Of a DNA stretch of 64,000 nucleotides, positions 61,811-64,000 are shown in pieces. The notes beneath the pieces were generated by a model. It was given only the letters and a program-made list of their open reading frames with translations, was not told the origin of the DNA and did not search any database. Numbering within the stretch: position 1 is the first letter of the stretch; each line of letters begins with the position of its first letter. The position numbers were made by a program, and so were the translations under genes. The DNA lies in assembly GCF_004804315.1 (NCBI RefSeq), contig NZ_SRXX01000010.1:1-64000 (forward strand). Reading direction: 5' to 3'. The DNA comes from Flagellimonas onchidii. GTDB lineage: Bacteria; Bacteroidota; Bacteroidia; Flavobacteriales; Flavobacteriaceae.

Positions 61811-64000
61811 TTATCTTCTTACCATGTTGTCCTTGGACTTGTCAAAGACATATTCTATAACTTGGGCGTGTCTTCTTTGAGAGCGAACTGCACTACCTGC
61901 AGCCGGTGCCCCATAAAATCTTCTGGAAGCCACCCTAAATTGTTTTGCTTCATCAAAATGCATCAACAAATGTCCCCAAGCTCCCATGTTTCTAGGCTCT
62001 TCCTGAGCCCAGACTACATCATTGGCATTTTTATACTTTTTGAGGATGCTTCTCATTTCCTTAGTTGGCAAGGGGAACAATTGTTCCAATCGCACCAAGG
62101 CTACATCATCCCGTTTTAATTCTTCCTTTTTGTCCAATAAATCGTAGTAAAACTTACCGGTACAGAAAACCAATGTTTTCACCTTGGAAGCTGAAGCCCT
62201 TGCATCATCAATGACCATTTGAAAACTTCCTTTGGCCATTTCTTCTTTTGTTGACAATACCTTTGGATGTCTCAATAAACTTTTTGGAGTGAAAACCACT
62301 AATGGCTTTCTAAATCCGGCTTTCATTTGTCTTCGCAACAAGTGAAACATATTTGCCGGTGTAGTCACATCGGCCACATACATATTGTCCTTGGCACACA
62401 ACTGAAGGTAACGTTCCATACGTGCTGAGGAGTGTTCGGCTCCTTGGCCTTCATATCCGTGAGGTAATAGGAGAACCAGTCCATTTTGCAATTTCCATTT
62501 ATCTTCTGCCGAAGAAAGGTATTGGTCTATGACAATTTGAGCCCCATTACTAAAATCACCGAATTGTGCCTCCCAAATGGTCAAGGTTTTTGGACTTGCC
62601 ATGGCGTAACCATAATCAAAGCCCATTACCGCATATTCTGATAACAGTGAATTGTATATATGGAATTTGCCGTTTTGATTGGATCCCAATTCATTAAGTA
62701 AAGTAACTTCCTCCTCATGCATTTCGGTCTTGATCACTGCATGTCGATGTGAGAACGTTCCCCGCTCAACATCCTGACCTGTCATACGTACATCATAACC
62801 TTCTTCAATCAAGGAACCGTAAGCCAACAATTCTCCCATGGCCCAATCGAGCTGGTTATCCTCAAAATACATTTTATTACGAGCAGCAACTAATCTTTCC
62901 AGCTTGCGCAAGAATTTCTTTCCTTCGGGAAGGGCAGTGATACTTTTCGCAATGGCATCCAGTTTTTTCTGCGGGTAAGAGGTTTTGATATCTCCCAGCA
63001 TCGCATCTTCGGTCACTTGACCAAAACCTTCCCATTCATCTTGCATAAACGGTGTGATCACCGTCTTTTCCACCTTACGGGAATCCAATAAATCTTCCTC
63101 AAGGTTTTTCTTGTACTCAGCTTCGAGGTTCTTTACATAATCCTTATCAATGATTCCTTCTGCCAGTAGTCGTTCCGCATAAATATCCCGTGGATTCTTA
63201 TGTTTGGAAATGGATTTATATAATAAGGGTTGGGTGAATTTAGGTTCATCTCCTTCATTGTGACCATACTTTCGATATCCCAATAAATCTAAAAAGACAT
63301 CCCTTTTGTATCGCATGCGATATTCTAACGCAAAGGTTGCCGCGTGCACCACCGCTTCGGCATCATCAGCATTAACGTGAAGTACGGGAGATAGGGTCAC
63401 TTTGCCCACATCCGTACAATAGGTTGAAGATCTTGCGTCAAGGTAATTTGTTGTAAATCCAATTTGATTATTCACTACTATATGAATGGTTCCGCCTGTA
63501 TGATACCCATCCAAGCGAGCCATTTGAATAACTTCATAAACTATACCTTGACCAGCAAAGGCTGCATCACCGTGCACCAAGATGGGCAACACCTCTGAAA
63601 CATTTTCTTTGTGGTGTCGATCTTGTTTTGCTCTTGCAATTCCTTCAACAATACCATTCACAGTTTCTAAATGCGAAGGGTTTGGAGCAATATTCATATT
63701 GACCACTTTCCCTGAATCGGTTTCCCGTCTGGAAGTCCATCCCAAATGATATTTTACATCCCCATCAAAGATGGTTTCTTCATAATCCTTCCCATCAAAC
63801 TCACTAAAAATGTCTTTTGGAGATTTTCCAAAAATATTGGTCAACACATTCAAGCGACCACGGTGGGCCATTCCCATTACAAATTGCTTCACTCCTGCAC
63901 CCGCTGCCTTTTCAATAATGACATCTAGAGCTGGAATCAAGGATTCCCCTCCTTCAAGTGAAAAACGTTTTTGGCCCACATATTTGGTATGCAAAAAACC
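61811..64000 (-). CDS. sucA: 2-oxoglutarate dehydrogenase E1 component (partial, N-terminus off the right edge)
   Basis: At least 729 residues of the C-terminal part; the N-terminal ~200 residues lie outside. Seen from the edge inward: [68 protein letters not shown], the ThDP-Mg motif [16 protein letters not shown] with [21 protein letters not shown], and the transketolase-like part [13 protein letters not shown] and [14 protein letters not shown] with [14 protein letters not shown]. It decarboxylates 2-oxoglutarate and loads the lipoyl arm of SucB. No break is visible within the part present. Confidence 0.97.
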   Translation of the reverse strand, partial: GFLHTKYVGQKRFSLEGGESLIPALDVIIEKAAGAGVKQFVMGMAHRGRLNVLTNIFGKSPKDIFSEFDGKDYEETIFDGDVKYHLGWTSRRETDSGKVVNMNIAPNPSHLETVNGIVEGIARAKQDRHHKENVSEVLPILVHGDAAFAGQGIVYEVIQMARLDGYHTGGTIHIVVNNQIGFTTNYLDARSSTYCTDVGKVTLSPVLHVNADDAEAVVHAATFALEYRMRYKRDVFLDLLGYRKYGHNEGDEPKFTQPLLYKSISKHKNPRDIYAERLLAEGIIDKDYVKNLEAEYKKNLEEDLLDSRKVEKTVITPFMQDEWEGFGQVTEDAMLGDIKTSYPQKKLDAIAKSITALPEGKKFLRKLERLVAARNKMYFEDNQLDWAMGELLAYGSLIEEGYDVRMTGQDVERGTFSHRHAVIKTEMHEEEVTLLNELGSNQNGKFHIYNSLLSEYAVMGFDYGYAMASPKTLTIWEAQFGDFSNGAQIVIDQYLSSAEDKWKLQNGLVLLLPHGYEGQGAEHSSARMERYLQLCAKDNMYVADVTTPANMFHLLRRQMKAGFRKPLVVFTPKSLLRHPKVLSTKEEMAKGSFQMVIDDARASASKVKTLVFCTGKFYYDLLDKKEELKRDDVALVRLEQLFPLPTKEMRSILKKYKNANDVVWAQEEPRNMGAWGHLLMHFDEAKQFRVASRRFYGAPAAGSAVRSQRRHAQVIEYVFDKSKDNMVRR

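Overview
The window looks like a chromosomal stretch from a marine member of the Flavobacteriaceae (Bacteroidota), probably in or near the Muricauda/Allomuricauda group. That genus guess is weak. The phylum is supported by TAnnTTTG-type -7 promoter elements, a type IX secretion (T9SS) sorting domain, SprB-type repeats, a GT117/DUF2723 membrane protein, a DUF5916 barrel protein, PorT-family and multiple ExbD genes, and a tyrosine-degradation operon of flavobacterial type.

Left part (1-17.7 kb, minus strand). A five-gene operon reads leftwards: a 1573-residue secreted protein, a fibronectin-type protein, an SprB-repeat protein with a T9SS C-terminal domain, a PKD lipoprotein, and a 1095-residue fibronectin-domain protein with a variable toxin-like tip and an adjoining immunity-like gene. 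Downstream lie one complete orphan toxin tip plus immunity gene and the beginning of another. All three tips open with the same 259-bp DNA segment (2093-2351, 4605-4863, and 1-127 cut by the window edge). The two orphan cassettes also share a 43-bp spacer repeat with a perfect 14-bp palindrome. This is best read as a polymorphic-toxin locus with a silent cassette array that could swap tips by recombination. It is the most interesting system in the window.

Middle part (17.9-29 kb). A sulfatase lipoprotein, tRNA-Gln(UUG) with a terminator, a large GT117-like membrane protein, then a small AT-rich accessory islet (23.2-25.5 kb) with short lipoprotein and unknown genes, a duplicated leader sequence and a truncated thioredoxin copy. 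A thioredoxin-fold protein without CxxC, a YkuE-type metallophosphoesterase, CutC and a Tat-exported glycosylasparaginase follow.

Housekeeping part (29-64 kb). DNA polymerase I and a YihY protein precede a divergent MarR regulator and the operon for HPPD, homogentisate dioxygenase, fumarylacetoacetase, a flavin reductase-like protein and an aminotransferase. No maleylacetoacetate isomerase is seen here. Next come a DUF5916 protein, rplM-rpsI, rpsB-tsf, pyrH-frr, an MMPL/RND exporter, asnS, rpoN with a PAP2-like membrane gene, a PorT-family barrel, an ExbB/ExbD operon with two ExbD pairs, tRNA-Ser(GGA), ansA-tatD, a retropepsin-like protein, and sucB-sucA (2-oxoglutarate dehydrogenase), where sucA runs off the right edge. 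No transposase, integrase, CRISPR array or rRNA was seen.
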